Below are positions 28,393 through 40,181 of a DNA stretch of 64,000 bases, piece by piece. A program made the translations under genes and the position numbers. Position 1 is the stretch's first letter. Each line of letters opens with the position of its first letter. The notes under the pieces were generated by a model. That model worked only from the letters and a program-made list of their open reading frames with translations. It was not told where the DNA came from and ran no database searches. The stretch is from Pseudomonas nicosulfuronedens (GTDB lineage Bacteria > Pseudomonadota > Gammaproteobacteria > Pseudomonadales > Pseudomonadaceae), in contig NZ_SWDV01000018.1 of assembly GCF_005877905.1 (NCBI RefSeq), positions 62,001 to 126,000 of the forward strand, read 5' to 3'.

Positions 28393-28674
28393 TCACATGT
28401 GGCCGACTTCGGGCGGCAGCTCGTAGAAGCTGGCGTGGCGGTAGACCTTGTCCTGCGACGGATCGAACAGCGGATCCTTTTCGTCGGGGGAGGAGGCGGT
28501 GATCAGCGCGGAGGGCACGACCCACAGGCTCACGCCTTCGTTGCGGCGGGTGTACAGCTCGCGGGCGTTCTCGATGGCCATGGCGGCGTCGGCGGCGTGG
28601 ACGCTGCCGACGTGCTTGTGGTTCAGGCCGTGTTTGCTACGCACGAATACTTCGAACAAAGTCCACTCGGACAT
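28393..28674 (-). CDS. paaB: Phenylacetyl-CoA 1,2-epoxidase subunit PaaB
   Basis: A 93-residue subunit that bridges the PaaAC units. The start MSEWTLFEVFVRSKHGLNHK and the middle VGSVHAADAAMAIENARELY are the family signature, and the length is normal. The ATG at 28674 has GAGAGAAAAG upstream and lies 20 bp after the paaA stop. Confidence 0.95.
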   Translation of the reverse strand: MSEWTLFEVFVRSKHGLNHKHVGSVHAADAAMAIENARELYTRRNEGVSLWVVPSALITASSPDEKDPLFDPSQDKVYRHASFYELPPEVGHM

Positions 28675-28694
28675 GACTTTTCTCTCCTCGCGGC

Positions 28695-29687
28695 TCAGGC
28701 GGCGTCTTTTTTCTGTTGTTGTTTGCGGGCATAGGCGACCGCAGCTTCGCGGACCCAGGCGCCGTCTTCGATGGCTTTGCGGCGGGTAGCGACGCGCTCG
28801 GTGTTGCACGGGCCGTTGCCCTTGAGCACTTCGTAGAACTCTTCCCACTGGATGTCGCCGAAGTCGTAGTGGCCGCGCTCCTCGTTCCACTTCAGGTCCG
28901 GGTCCGGGGCGGTGCAGCCGAGCAGTTCGAGCTGCGGCACGGTCTGGTCGACGAAGCGCTGGCGCAGCTCGTCGTTGCTTTGCCGCTTGATCTTCCAGGC
29001 CATGGACTGGGCGCTGTTGGGGGAGTCGGCGTCGCTGGGACCGAACATCATCAGGGCCGGCCACCAGAGGCGGTTGATGGCGTCCTGGACCATGTCCTTC
29101 TGCGCCTGGTTGCCGTGGCGCATCATGGTCAGGAGGATTTCGTAGCCCTGGCGCTGGTGGAAACTCTCTTCCTTGCAGATGCGGATCATCGCGCGCGAGT
29201 ACGGGCCGTAGGAGGTGCGCTGCAGCACCACCTGGTTGACGATCGCCGCGCCATCCACCAGCCAGCCCACCGCGCCCATGTCGGCCCAGTTCAGCGTCGG
29301 GTAGTTGAAGATGCTCGAGTACTTGGCCTTGCCGCTGTGCAGCTTGGCGATCTCGGCGTCACGGTCGGCGCCCAGGGTTTCCATGGCGCTGTAGAGGTAG
29401 AGGCCGTGGCCAGCCTCGTCCTGGATCTTCGCCATCAGCTGCAGTTTGCGCTTGAGGGTCGGGGCGCGGGTCACCCAGTTGCCCTCGGGCAGCATGCCGA
29501 CGATCTCGGAGTGGGCGTGCTGGGAAATCTGCCGGATCAGCGTCTGCCGGTAGGCGTCGGGCATCCAGTTCTTTGCCTCGATCTTCACCTCGGCATCGAT
29601 CTTTTCCTGGAAGGCACGTTCCTCGGGGGACATCTCCTCCAGCGCCTTGATGCGCTTCACGCCGGTCTCAACCAGTTGTGCGTACAT
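28695..29687 (-). CDS. paaA: Phenylacetyl-CoA 1,2-epoxidase catalytic subunit PaaA
   Basis: The 330-residue diiron subunit that epoxidises the ring of phenylacetyl-CoA. The two helix motifs with iron ligands are visible: [19 protein letters not shown] and [19 protein letters not shown] precedes the ATG at 29687. It is the first gene of paaABCDE, and its leader carries a perfect inverted GATACAGAA repeat. Confidence 0.96.
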   Translation of the reverse strand: MYAQLVETGVKRIKALEEMSPEERAFQEKIDAEVKIEAKNWMPDAYRQTLIRQISQHAHSEIVGMLPEGNWVTRAPTLKRKLQLMAKIQDEAGHGLYLYSAMETLGADRDAEIAKLHSGKAKYSSIFNYPTLNWADMGAVGWLVDGAAIVNQVVLQRTSYGPYSRAMIRICKEESFHQRQGYEILLTMMRHGNQAQKDMVQDAINRLWWPALMMFGPSDADSPNSAQSMAWKIKRQSNDELRQRFVDQTVPQLELLGCTAPDPDLKWNEERGHYDFGDIQWEEFYEVLKGNGPCNTERVATRRKAIEDGAWVREAAVAYARKQQQKKDAA

Positions 29688-30015
29688 GCTGTGTCTCCAG
29701 CCTTTTGTCTTGTTCGTGGGACGGCCTTGGCCATGGCGGTATTTTTAAATGATACAGAAATGAATGTCTAACACTAAATGATGTGTCGTAATTGGATTCT
29801 GTATCGCTTTAGCAGTTTTTGGCGTTGTTGTGGGCGCAAGAGGGAGCGCGTTTCATGGATTTAAATACATGAAAATCGCTGATTGTGCGGGTATTTGATG
29901 GCGTTATGAGGCGTAACCGTTTGCGTGCTGTGCGCACTGCCCATGCCTTGGAAATACGATGAAGCGATACGAAAATTTATTCTTATGAGTGAATCGTATG
30001 CGGATGTTAGGGGTT
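29688..30015 (-). promoter_or_regulatory. paaA control region with an inverted GATACAGAA repeat
   Basis: GATACAGAA (29751-29759) and TTCTGTATC (29797-29805) form a perfect 9-bp inverted repeat with arms 46 bp apart, centred about 90 bp before the paaA ATG. The interval is strongly AT-rich, unlike the neighbouring genes. A further box GCGATACGAAAA begins at 29965. The same GATACA core precedes paaF and paaY, so these are candidate PaaX operators (inference). Confidence 0.6.
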
Positions 30016-30093
30016 GTAGGAGCGAGCTTGCTCGCGAACCCACCCAGCGCCGGAGCTGCCGGGAAAATCGTTCGAGAGCAAGCTCGCTCCTAC
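30016..30093. repeat. REP-like inverted pair
   Basis: A plus unit (30016-30039) and a minus unit (30070-30093, with TTCGAGAGC in place of TTCGCGAGC) between the DUF1428 stop and the paaA leader. Confidence 0.85.
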
Positions 30094-30124
30094 AAAGGGC
30101 CGTGCGAGTTGGCAGGGGCCGGCA

Positions 30125-30478
30125 TCAGGCCTGGACGATCACCTGGAAGCCGCCAAAGATCATGCGCTGGCCGTCGAAAGGCATGTCGTTGAAGTCGGTC
30201 TTCATTCGCGCATCCTCCATGAACTTCTTCATCCCTTCGTCGCGCGCGGCCTTGCTGGGCCAGGTGATCCAGGAGAACACCACGATTTCGCCCTCCTTGA
30301 GCTTCACTGCCATGGGGAAGGAGGTCACCTTGCCCTCGGGTACGTCATCGCCCCAGCACTCGACGACGCTCAGGGCGCCATGCTCCTTGAACAGCGCCGC
30401 CGCCTTGCGTGCAACTTCGATGTAGCGCTCGCGGCTGGCGGTGGGTACGGGTACGAGGAAGCCATCGACATAGTTCAT
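30125..30478 (-). CDS. DUF1428 family protein inside the paa cluster
   Basis: A 117-residue soluble protein of the DUF1428 (ferredoxin-like alpha/beta barrel) family. It starts MNYVDGFLVPVPTASRERYI, continues with ECWGDDVPEGKVTSFPMAVK, and ends with MKTDFNDMPFDGQRMIFGGF, all typical family blocks. The function is unknown. It sits between paaK and paaA on the same strand but is insulated on both sides by inverted REP pairs, so cotranscription with paa genes is doubtful. AGGAGATG precedes the start. Confidence 0.88.
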   Translation of the reverse strand: MNYVDGFLVPVPTASRERYIEVARKAAALFKEHGALSVVECWGDDVPEGKVTSFPMAVKLKEGEIVVFSWITWPSKAARDEGMKKFMEDARMKTDFNDMPFDGQRMIFGGFQVIVQA

Positions 30479-30773
30479 CGTTCATCTCCTGGGTGTGGCG
30501 GACGGCGGGTGCCGCCTGCCTTTGAGGAATAGTCGAAGGGCGGGGTGACGGATCGACAGGGAAGGGCGGTGGGGCGACAGGTGGTCGTCGAATCGCCTGG
30601 CGGCGAATCGGGGCGGGCGCGATGCACTGTGCCCGGCTTTCGGAATCGTGTCATCCGCGATGGATTTCGCGGACAAGGTCCGCTCCTACAGGTTGGCTGC
30701 GGAGCTGCTTTCGTAGGAGCGGATCTTATCCGCGAATCGCCGGCAAGGCCGGCGTTTAGAGGGCGGGAAAAGA
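30479..30773. repeat. Gap between the DUF1428 gene and paaK with an inverted REP-like pair
   Basis: Units at 30666-30689 (minus) and 30713-30737 (plus), both of the GCGGA subtype, face outward from each other. No gene is supported in 30479-30665. Confidence 0.8.
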
Positions 30774-30797
30774 AAAGCCCCGCCGAGGCGGGGCTTT
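30774..30797 (-). terminator. Rho-independent terminator of the paaFGHIJK operon
   Basis: AAAGCCCCGCC (30774-30784) and GGCGGGGCTTT (30787-30797) form a perfect 11-bp stem. On the minus strand it is followed by T-rich sequence. It lies 18 bp after the paaK stop. Confidence 0.88.
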
Positions 30798-30814
30798 CTG
30801 ACGACGCCGACCGA

Positions 30815-32134
<1,320 letters not shown>

Positions 32135-32308
32135 GGGTTCACTCGATTTGTTCTTGTACGCCAGCCCCGGTGAGGGCTGCGAGTGTCATGGGAGCAGGAT
32201 AGCGCCCCCGTTCGCGGAAGGATTCGAACCCCTGCCAGAGACTTTGCTCTGCCTGCCAGTCGTTGCACGGAGGCGACTGGCGGTGCGGGGTTCGATCCGG
32301 CCGATGGA

Positions 32309-33519
<1,211 letters not shown>

Positions 33520-33523
<4 letters not shown>

Positions 33524-33960
33524 TCGGAGGTCTCCTGCGCCAGCACGGTGCCGCGCACTTTGTAGGATTTGCCGTGGAACAGGGCGATCAGCTGGCCCTG
33601 GGAATTCTCGATGCGTACGTCGTAGTTGCCGGTGCGGCCGCTGCGGCTCTGCTCGCAGGCGCTGGCGATCAGCTCGTCGCCCTCGCGGGCCGGTGCCACG
33701 TAGTCGATGCTGCAGCCGATGGCGACGGTGGCGTCGTTGTAGCTGTTGCAGGCAAAGGCGAAGGCCGAGTCGGCGAGGGCGAACAGGTAGCCGCCGTGGC
33801 AGGTGCCGTGGCCCTGGATCATGTCCTCGCGTACGCGCATCGACAGCTTGGCGCTGCCCGGGCCGGCATCCAGCAACTGGATGCCCATGCGCCGGGTGGC
33901 CTGGTCGCGCTCGTACATCGCCTCGGCGCAGGCGCGGGCGAGTTGGGTGGCGTCAGTCAT
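33520..33960 (-). CDS. paaI: Hydroxyphenylacetyl-CoA thioesterase
   Basis: A 146-residue hot-dog-fold thioesterase that is thought to release CoA trapped in dead-end phenylacetyl-CoA derivatives. The family motif [20 protein letters not shown] is present with the catalytic Asp. ATG 33960 has GGGAGAG upstream and overlaps the end of paaH by 8 bp; it also overlaps paaJ at its other end, so the three genes are translationally coupled. Confidence 0.93.
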
Positions 33961-35470
33961 GGAAAGCTCTCCCTTCCGCGTGCAGGCGGCGCAGCAGCAG
34001 GGACGGGCGGTAGCGGTCCTCGCCATAGGCGGCCTGCAGGTTGTCGAGCACGCGCAGCACGTTACCGATGCCGATCTGCCCGGCCCAGGCCAACGGGCCT
34101 TGCGGGTAGTTCACGCCAGCACGCATGGCGAGGTCGATGTCACTGGCGCTGCCGACGCCTTGCAGCACGGCATCGGCGCCCTCGTTGGCGAGCATCGCGA
34201 CGGTGCGCAGCACGGCGAGGCCGGGGCTGTCGCTCAGGCGACTGGCGGCGATGCCGGCCTTGGCCAGCAGGGCGACGGCCTGGTCCAGTGCGTCGGGCGT
34301 GGTATCGGCCGAGCAGGAAATGCCCAGGCGCGAGGCCTTGGTGTAATCCAGTGCCAGGTCGATCAGCACCAGGTTGCGCAGGCCGTCTTCCTTGGCGCGC
34401 TGGCTGGCGAGGCGGCCGTCGGAGAGGGCGATCACTGCATCGCCGACGCGTAGCAGGCCAGTGCCGGCGCGCTGGGTGATCTCGATGCCCGCATCCTTGA
34501 ATCGCTGAACCAGCGGTTGGGCGACGCCCAGATCGCCCTCCAGTACGCAGGTGCTGATGTTCGTGGTGCTGCTCAGGTTGGCCGGCTGCGGGCGCTCGGC
34601 ATCTTCCGCGTAGTCGTAGAAGCCTCGGCCGCTCTTGCGGCCGAGTCGGCCGGCATCCACCAGTTCCTTCTGGATCAGCGAAGGCTGGAAGCGGAAGTCG
34701 CCGTAATAGGCCGCGAACACCGAGCAGGTGACGGCGTAGTTGACGTCGTGGCCGATCAGGTCGGTCAGCTCGAAGGCGCCCATGCGGAAGCCGCCGGCGT
34801 CGCGCATCAGCGCATCCAGCGTGGCGCAATCGGCAGCGCCTTCCTGCAGCAGGCGCAAGCTTTCGGCGTAGAAGGGGCGCGCTACGCGGTTGACGATGAA
34901 GCCGGGTGTGGACTTGGTATGAACCGGCTTCTTGCCCCAGGCCAGCGAGGTGGCGTAGAGGCTGTCGGACAGCGCCGGATCGGTGGCCAGGCCGGAGACG
35001 ACTTCTACCAGCGCCATCAGCGGCGCCGGGTTGAAGAAGTGCATGCCAACCACCTGTTGCGGACGCTTGAGACCGGCCGCCAGGCTGGTGATGGACAACG
35101 AGGAGGTATTGCTGGCGAGAACGCAGTCTTCGCCACACAGCGCTTCCAGTTGCTGAAACAGGCCGCGCTTGACCTCCAGGTTCTCGACGATGGCTTCGAT
35201 GACCAGCTTCGAATCGGCGAGCGCCTCGATGGCCTCCACCGGCTGCAGGCGCGCGACGATGGCGCTGCGATCTTCGGCGCCCAGTTTGCCTTTCTCCACC
35301 AGCCGGCCAAGCTGGCGGTCGATGCCATCGATGGCCTGGGCAGCGGCGCCGGGGCGGTTGTCGTAGAGTTTTACCGGGTGGCCGGCCTGGGCGGCGACCT
35401 GGGCAATGCCCGCGCCCATGGCGCCGGCGCCGATCACCGCGACTTTCGCGTCTTTAGACAGTGCGCTCAT
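33953..35470 (-). CDS. paaH: 3-hydroxyadipyl-CoA dehydrogenase
   Basis: A 505-residue NAD-dependent 3-hydroxyacyl-CoA dehydrogenase. The Rossmann motif VIGAGAMGAGIAQVAAQAGH is at about residues 11-30. SNTSSLSIT and GMHFFNPAPLMALVEVV follow. A first C-terminal domain (about 190-290) and a second one (about 410-505) are both present, the usual PaaH length. It starts 3 bp after the paaG stop. Confidence 0.94.
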   Translation of the reverse strand: MSALSKDAKVAVIGAGAMGAGIAQVAAQAGHPVKLYDNRPGAAAQAIDGIDRQLGRLVEKGKLGAEDRSAIVARLQPVEAIEALADSKLVIEAIVENLEVKRGLFQQLEALCGEDCVLASNTSSLSITSLAAGLKRPQQVVGMHFFNPAPLMALVEVVSGLATDPALSDSLYATSLAWGKKPVHTKSTPGFIVNRVARPFYAESLRLLQEGAADCATLDALMRDAGGFRMGAFELTDLIGHDVNYAVTCSVFAAYYGDFRFQPSLIQKELVDAGRLGRKSGRGFYDYAEDAERPQPANLSSTTNISTCVLEGDLGVAQPLVQRFKDAGIEITQRAGTGLLRVGDAVIALSDGRLASQRAKEDGLRNLVLIDLALDYTKASRLGISCSADTTPDALDQAVALLAKAGIAASRLSDSPGLAVLRTVAMLANEGADAVLQGVGSASDIDLAMRAGVNYPQGPLAWAGQIGIGNVLRVLDNLQAAYGEDRYRPSLLLRRLHAEGRAFHD

Positions 35471-35473
35471 CGA

Positions 35474-36265
35474 TCAGCGGCCCTTGAAGCTGGGGGTGCG
35501 TTTTTCCATGAAGGCGGATACGCCCTCGCGGTAGTCCTCGCTGCGCCCGGCCAGGCGCTGCAGGTCGCGCTCCAGCTCCAGCTGTTCGTCGAAGCTGTTG
35601 TTCAGGCTGGCGTTGAGGCTGCGCTTGATCAGCGCCAGGCCATAGGTCGGCTGGGTGGCGAGATGACGGGCGAGCTTGAGCGCTTCCTCGCGCAGGCTGG
35701 CGTCGTCCACCACCTGGTAGATCAGCCCCCATTGCTCGGCCTGCTCGGCGGTCAGGCGATTACCCAGCAGGGCGAGCGCCTTGGCGCGGGCCATGCCGAC
35801 CAGGCGCGGCAGGGTCCAGGTGCCGCCGGAGTCGGGGATCAGGCCGATCTTGCAGAAGGCCTGGATGAAGCTGGCCGAGCGCGCCGCCAGCACCAGGTCG
35901 CAGGCCAGCGGAATGTTCGCGCCAGCGCCAGCGGCCACGCCGTTCACCGCGCAGATGACCGGGAGCGGCAGGTCGCGCAGGGTGCGGATCAGCGGGTTGT
36001 AGAACTGCTCGATGGACTGGCCCAGGTCGGGCGCCTCGGCACCCGGCGCGACATTGCGGTCGGACAGGTCCTGGCCTGCACAGAAACCGCGACCTTCGCC
36101 GGTCAGCAGCAAGACACGGGTCTCGGGGTTCTGCCGGACCTGCTTGAGCGCCTCGCGTACTTCGCCGTGCATGGCGGTGTTGAAGCTGTTCAGCTGCTCG
36201 GGGCGATTCAGGCTGAGGAGGGCGACGCCGTCCTCGATGGAAAACAGGATGTGCTCGAAGTTCAT
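35474..36265 (-). CDS. paaG: 2-(1,2-epoxy-1,2-dihydrophenyl)acetyl-CoA isomerase
   Basis: A 263-residue crotonase-fold enzyme that turns the epoxide into oxepin-CoA. GRGFCAGQDLSDRNV (oxyanion hole), NGVAAGAGANIPLACDLVLA and KIGLIPDSGGTWTLPRLVG with the catalytic Asp (in place of the hydratase Glu) identify the PaaG type. The start lies 72 bp from the paaF stop, and the gene is in the same operon. Confidence 0.94.
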   Translation of the reverse strand: MNFEHILFSIEDGVALLSLNRPEQLNSFNTAMHGEVREALKQVRQNPETRVLLLTGEGRGFCAGQDLSDRNVAPGAEAPDLGQSIEQFYNPLIRTLRDLPLPVICAVNGVAAGAGANIPLACDLVLAARSASFIQAFCKIGLIPDSGGTWTLPRLVGMARAKALALLGNRLTAEQAEQWGLIYQVVDDASLREEALKLARHLATQPTYGLALIKRSLNASLNNSFDEQLELERDLQRLAGRSEDYREGVSAFMEKRTPSFKGR

Positions 36266-36337
36266 GGGCGGACTCGCTCCATCAAAGGGCAGGCTTTTGC
36301 CAGAAAAGAAAGGGGGGTGCGCTCAGCGGTCCCGGCT

Positions 36338-37111
36338 CTACTGGCCAAGGAAGGCCGGCTTGCGCTTTTCCTGGAAGGCGCGGATGCCTTCGTCGCGGTC
36401 GGCGGTGCCGGCCAGCAGGGTGAAGGCGTGGCGTTCGAAGCGCAGGCCGCTGGCCAGATCGGTGTCCTGGGCCTTGAGCAGCGCTTCCTTGGCCAGGCGC
36501 ACGGCCAGTGGCGCCTTGGCGGCGATGCTCCTGGCGACCTGCAGGGCGCGCTCGACAGTGAATTCGGGTTGGGTGACTTCGCTGACCAAACCGGCGCGCT
36601 GGGCGTGGCGCGCATCGATGGCTTCGCCGGTGAGTACCATCTGCATCGCCAGCGGCTTGCCCACGGCGCGCAGCAGGCGTTGGGTGCCGCCTGCGCCCGG
36701 CATGATGCCGAGATTGATTTCCGGCTGGCCGAAGCGGGCGTCTTCCCCGGCGATCAGGATGTCAGCGTGCATCGCCAGCTCGCAGCCGCCACCCAGGGCA
36801 AAGCCGTTGACGGCGGCGATCAGCGGTTTGGAGAAGGCAGCGATGCGCTGCCAGTAGCCGACGCGCGGATCGTTGAGGATGCCGACCAGGTCGCGCTCGG
36901 CCATTTCCTTGATGTCGGCGCCGGCAGCGAACGCCTTGCGGCTTCCGGTCAGCACCACGGCGCGGGTTTCGACGTCCTGTTCGGCGGCGTCCAGTTCACT
37001 GGCCAGTTCGCCGAGCAGTTCGGTGTTCAGGGCGTTCAGCGCCTCGGGGCGCTGCAATGTAATCAGGCGGACGCCTGCTTCAGGCATCTGAACGGCAAGG
37101 GTGCGAGGCAT
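36338..37111 (-). CDS. paaF: 2,3-dehydroadipyl-CoA hydratase
   Basis: A 257-residue crotonase-fold hydratase. Both catalytic Glu regions are present: NGFALGGGCELAMHADILIA and FGQPEINLGIMPGAGGTQRL. ATG 37111 is chosen over an upstream frame extension because GAGGA precedes it and homology begins there. It is the first gene of paaFGHIJK and is divergent from paaY across a region with GATACA boxes. Confidence 0.94.
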   Translation of the reverse strand: MPRTLAVQMPEAGVRLITLQRPEALNALNTELLGELASELDAAEQDVETRAVVLTGSRKAFAAGADIKEMAERDLVGILNDPRVGYWQRIAAFSKPLIAAVNGFALGGGCELAMHADILIAGEDARFGQPEINLGIMPGAGGTQRLLRAVGKPLAMQMVLTGEAIDARHAQRAGLVSEVTQPEFTVERALQVARSIAAKAPLAVRLAKEALLKAQDTDLASGLRFERHAFTLLAGTADRDEGIRAFQEKRKPAFLGQ

Positions 37112-37487
37112 GACATCGTCCTCAGGCTGCACGCGCGGCTGCATGGCCGGCTGTATTGGAATTATGGGAGGCAGGCGTTGCCCGACTCCGGCCTTCCCGC
37201 AGTATAGGCCTAAAGCGATACAAGAAAACAACTACGAAAGTTTAATCGCGTGTCTAAAATGTTTCTGGCGGTGCCACAGGGCAGGTATCAAAGGTGGCTG
37301 ATGACGGTCTTGAGTACAGCGTATTTGCTGGTTTTATAAGGCTTTTTGTTGTTCTTTCGTGGTTGGTCAGAAGTGATACATCAGTTTTAGACTGGAGGTA
37401 CTCGCTTTGATGTGATACAAGATTTTCAAAAGAACAAATCGCTTTGTGCGGTGATGCCGAAGGCCGGCAGCGCCGCAGGAGAACCCG
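37112..37487. promoter_or_regulatory. Divergent paaF/paaY control region with three GATACA boxes
   Basis: An AT-rich 376-bp region. AAAGCGATACAAGAAAA lies at 37212-37228, about 105 bp before the paaF ATG. GTGATACATCAG (37373-37384) and GTGATACAAGATTTTC (37412-37427) lie 70-115 bp before the paaY ATG. All three share GATACA with the inverted repeat before paaA. PaaX is the obvious candidate to bind them. No gene is supported here. Confidence 0.6.
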
Positions 37488-38099
37488 ATGCCCTGCTATA
37501 GCCTCGAAGGCGTGCGCCCGGTCGTTCACCCGACCGCATATGTCCATCCCACTGCCGTGTTGATCGGCGACGTCATCGTCGGCCCCGGTTGCTATATCGG
37601 TCCGCTGGCGGCGCTGCGGGGCGACTTCGGGCGGATCGTTCTCGAAGAAGGCGCGAACCTTCAGGACACGTGTGTCATGCACGGGTTCCCGGACAGCGAC
37701 ACCGTGGTGGAGCGCAACGGCCACATCGGCCATGGCGCGGTCCTGCATGGTTGCCGCATTGGCGAGGACGCCCTGGTAGGCATGAACGCCGTGGTGATGG
37801 ATTATGCGCAGATCGGCCCGCGCTCCATCGTTTCAGCCGCGGCCTTCGTCAAGGCCAGGTTCGAGTGCGCTCCGCAAAGCCTGGTGATGGGCGCGCCGGC
37901 CAGCGTCAAGCGTAGCCTCAGCGATGAGGAAATCGCCTGGAAGCGCCGTGGAACCGAGGAATACCAGTCCCTGGCCAAGCGCTGCATCGAAAGCCTGGTG
38001 GAATGCCAGCCGCTGACGGAAGTAGAGGAAGAACGCCCGCGCCTGGGCGACTCCGGTTTCCGGCCCAAGGCAGAGGCTGGGGCAGGGAAGGACGCATGA
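37488..38099 (+). CDS. paaY: Left-handed beta-helix hexapeptide-repeat thioesterase PaaY
   Basis: A 203-residue trimeric hexapeptide-repeat protein of the gamma-carbonic-anhydrase group. Repeats run through about residues 10-150 ([20 protein letters not shown], then [20 protein letters not shown], then [14 protein letters not shown]) with the metal-binding His residues. In the phenylacetate pathway it helps hydrolyse inhibitory CoA thioesters. AGGAG precedes ATG 37488. The stop overlaps an alternative paaX start. Confidence 0.93.
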   Translation: MPCYSLEGVRPVVHPTAYVHPTAVLIGDVIVGPGCYIGPLAALRGDFGRIVLEEGANLQDTCVMHGFPDSDTVVERNGHIGHGAVLHGCRIGEDALVGMNAVVMDYAQIGPRSIVSAAAFVKARFECAPQSLVMGAPASVKRSLSDEEIAWKRRGTEEYQSLAKRCIESLVECQPLTEVEEERPRLGDSGFRPKAEAGAGKDA

Positions 38100-38176
38100 G
38101 TACTGGGGTTCGCTCCAATGGCCAGGCGGTGCGGCGGGCAGGTATAGTCGCCGCTCCTTCGCCTGCGCAACGTGCC

Positions 38177-39100
38177 ATGACCGCTCTAGCACCGCTGAAT
38201 CAGCTGATCAATCGCTTCCAGGAACAGACGCCGATCCGCGCCAGCTCGCTGATCATCACCCTCTATGGCGATGCCATCGAACCCCATGGCGGTACCGTCT
38301 GGCTGGGCAGCCTGATCAACTTGCTGGAGCCGTTCGGCATCAACGAGCGGCTGATCCGCACCTCGATCTTCCGCCTGACCAAGGAAGACTGGCTGACCGC
38401 CGAGAAGGTCGGCCGGCGCAGCTACTACAGCCTGACCGGCACCGGCCGGCGGCGGTTCGAGAAGGCCTTCAAGCGCGTGTACAGCTCCAGCCTGCCGGCC
38501 TGGGATGGCTCCTGGACGCTGGTGATGCTCTCGCAGATCGCCGCCGACAAGCGCAAGCAGGTCCGCGAGGAGCTGGAATGGCAAGGCTTCGGCGCAATCT
38601 CGCCGACCGTGATGGCCTGCCCGCGCGCCGACCGCAGCGACGTGATGGCGACCCTGCAGGACCTGGATGTGGCCGACGACTGCATCGTCTTCGAAACCCG
38701 CGCCCAGGACGTGCTGGCCTCCCGGGCCATGCGCATGCAGGTACGCGAGAGCTGGAAGATCGACGAACTCGGCGAGCACTACAGCGAATTCATCCAGCTG
38801 TTCCGCCCGCTCTGGCAAGCGCTGCGCGAGCAGGACCAGCTGCGCCCGGAAGACTGCTTCCTGGCGCGCACCTTGTTGATCCACGAATACCGCCGGCTGC
38901 TCCTGCGTGACCCACAATTGCCCGACGAACTGTTGCCGGGCGATTGGGAAGGGCGCGCGGCACGGCAGCTGTGCCGCAATATCTACCGACTGATCCACGC
39001 CAAGGCCGAGGACTGGCTGAACCGCAACCTGGAGACCGCTGACGGCCCGTTACCGGATGTCGGCGAAAGCTTCTACAAGCGCTTCGGCGGATTGAACTGA
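38177..39100 (+). CDS. paaX: Phenylacetate catabolism repressor PaaX
   Basis: A 307-residue GntR-like repressor that responds to phenylacetyl-CoA in E. coli. The N-terminal winged helix (TPIRASSLIITLYGDAIEPH, then LEPFGINERLIRTSIFRLTK) spans about residues 15-85, with PaaX-type middle (AWDGSWTLVMLSQIA) and C-terminal domains. The start at 38177 follows family homology but lacks a ribosome-binding site. An in-frame ATG at 38097 has GGGAAGGA upstream and overlaps the paaY stop, which would add 26 residues. The gene ends the paaY-paaX unit. Confidence 0.93.
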   Translation: MTALAPLNQLINRFQEQTPIRASSLIITLYGDAIEPHGGTVWLGSLINLLEPFGINERLIRTSIFRLTKEDWLTAEKVGRRSYYSLTGTGRRRFEKAFKRVYSSSLPAWDGSWTLVMLSQIAADKRKQVREELEWQGFGAISPTVMACPRADRSDVMATLQDLDVADDCIVFETRAQDVLASRAMRMQVRESWKIDELGEHYSEFIQLFRPLWQALREQDQLRPEDCFLARTLLIHEYRRLLLRDPQLPDELLPGDWEGRAARQLCRNIYRLIHAKAEDWLNRNLETADGPLPDVGESFYKRFGGLN

Positions 39101-39263
39101 CAGGAGTTGGCGTGAAAAATGCCTCCCGCTCTGCAGCGCTGCGGTTGCAGGGTGGGGACACCGGCGTGAGTCTTCCTGAGAAGATGAGCGACGGACGATG
39201 ACGACAGGCCCATGAGGCCGTCGCTGAATAACAACAAACAATGCGTGTGAGGCTTTGCAGGTC

Positions 39264-40181
39264 ATGAATTCTTCATCGACATTGAGGGATGACGCTTTCG
39301 AGGCGTGGCTGGGACAGGTCAACCGGGCGTGCGGTCGTTTCGATGCGCGCACCCTCGGCCCCCAGTTCCATGGACGGTTGCGCGAGTACCAGGGCGGTGC
39401 GATCAAGCTTTCCGTGGTCGACATGGCTCAGGTGCACCTGTACCGGACCAGCAAGGAAGTCGGCTCCAGCGCGGGCGGGCACTACTATGCGGTGTTCCAG
39501 CTCGAAGGGCGCTCGCGCCTCGAGCAGGGCGACAACCGCGTGGAGCTGTCGCGCGGCGACATCAGCCTGATCGATGCCAGCCGGCCCAGCGACATGACGT
39601 ACCTGGAGGAGTCCCGGCAGCTTTCGCTGATCCTGCCGCGCCAGGTGATCGAGCGCGGCCTGCGCATGTCGGAAGTCACCTGCGCGTCGAAGATCCCGGC
39701 CAGTTCGCCGATCGCCGTGCTCGCCAACCGCCTGATCGTCGAGACCAGCCAGCAGGAGAGCCTCGGCATGCTGGAAAGCGAGGCGACTCTGGACGCCCTG
39801 GTGACGCTGCTGCGCCCGGCGCTGGCCAGCCAGGACGCCGAACAGGACAACCATGAACGCATGTTCCGCAAGGCCACGGCTTTCATCGACCAGCACATCG
39901 GCGCCGAAGAACTTTGCCCCGAGCTGATCGCTCGCGAAGTGGGCATCTCGGTGCGCGGCCTGTATCGCATGTTCGCCAAGAAGGGTCTGGTGGTGGCGCA
40001 GTACATCAAGAACCGCCGCCTGGACTTCTGCGCCGAGACCCTGCGCAACGCCCAGTTCGAGCAGAAGCTGTCGGCGCTGGGCTATGCCTGGGGATTCTCC
40101 GACTCGAGCTACTTCTCCACGGCGTTCAAAGGGCGCTTTGGTGTTTCTCCGGGCGAGTATCGCAAGCGCTACGCCAACTGA
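39264..40181 (+). CDS. feaR: AraC-family activator of phenylethylamine/phenylacetaldehyde genes
   Basis: A 305-residue AraC regulator. The N-terminal sensory half includes LSVVDMAQVHLYRTSKEVG and DISLIDASRPSDMTY; the C-terminal DNA-binding half ends with GYAWGFSDSSYFSTAFKGRF, GVSPGEYRKRY. These features match FeaR, the activator of amine oxidase and phenylacetaldehyde dehydrogenase genes. It lies upstream of feaB on the same strand, which supports the assignment. The ATG at 39264 is favoured over an in-frame TTG three codons earlier. Confidence 0.85.
   Translation: MNSSSTLRDDAFEAWLGQVNRACGRFDARTLGPQFHGRLREYQGGAIKLSVVDMAQVHLYRTSKEVGSSAGGHYYAVFQLEGRSRLEQGDNRVELSRGDISLIDASRPSDMTYLEESRQLSLILPRQVIERGLRMSEVTCASKIPASSPIAVLANRLIVETSQQESLGMLESEATLDALVTLLRPALASQDAEQDNHERMFRKATAFIDQHIGAEELCPELIAREVGISVRGLYRMFAKKGLVVAQYIKNRRLDFCAETLRNAQFEQKLSALGYAWGFSDSSYFSTAFKGRFGVSPGEYRKRYAN

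Noticed and set aside
32205-32300. tRNA-like T-arm sequences (GGTTCGAATCC on the minus strand, GGGTTCGATCC on the plus strand)
   Set aside because: Neither has a five-pair T stem, an anticodon stem or acceptor pairing, so no cloverleaf can be drawn.
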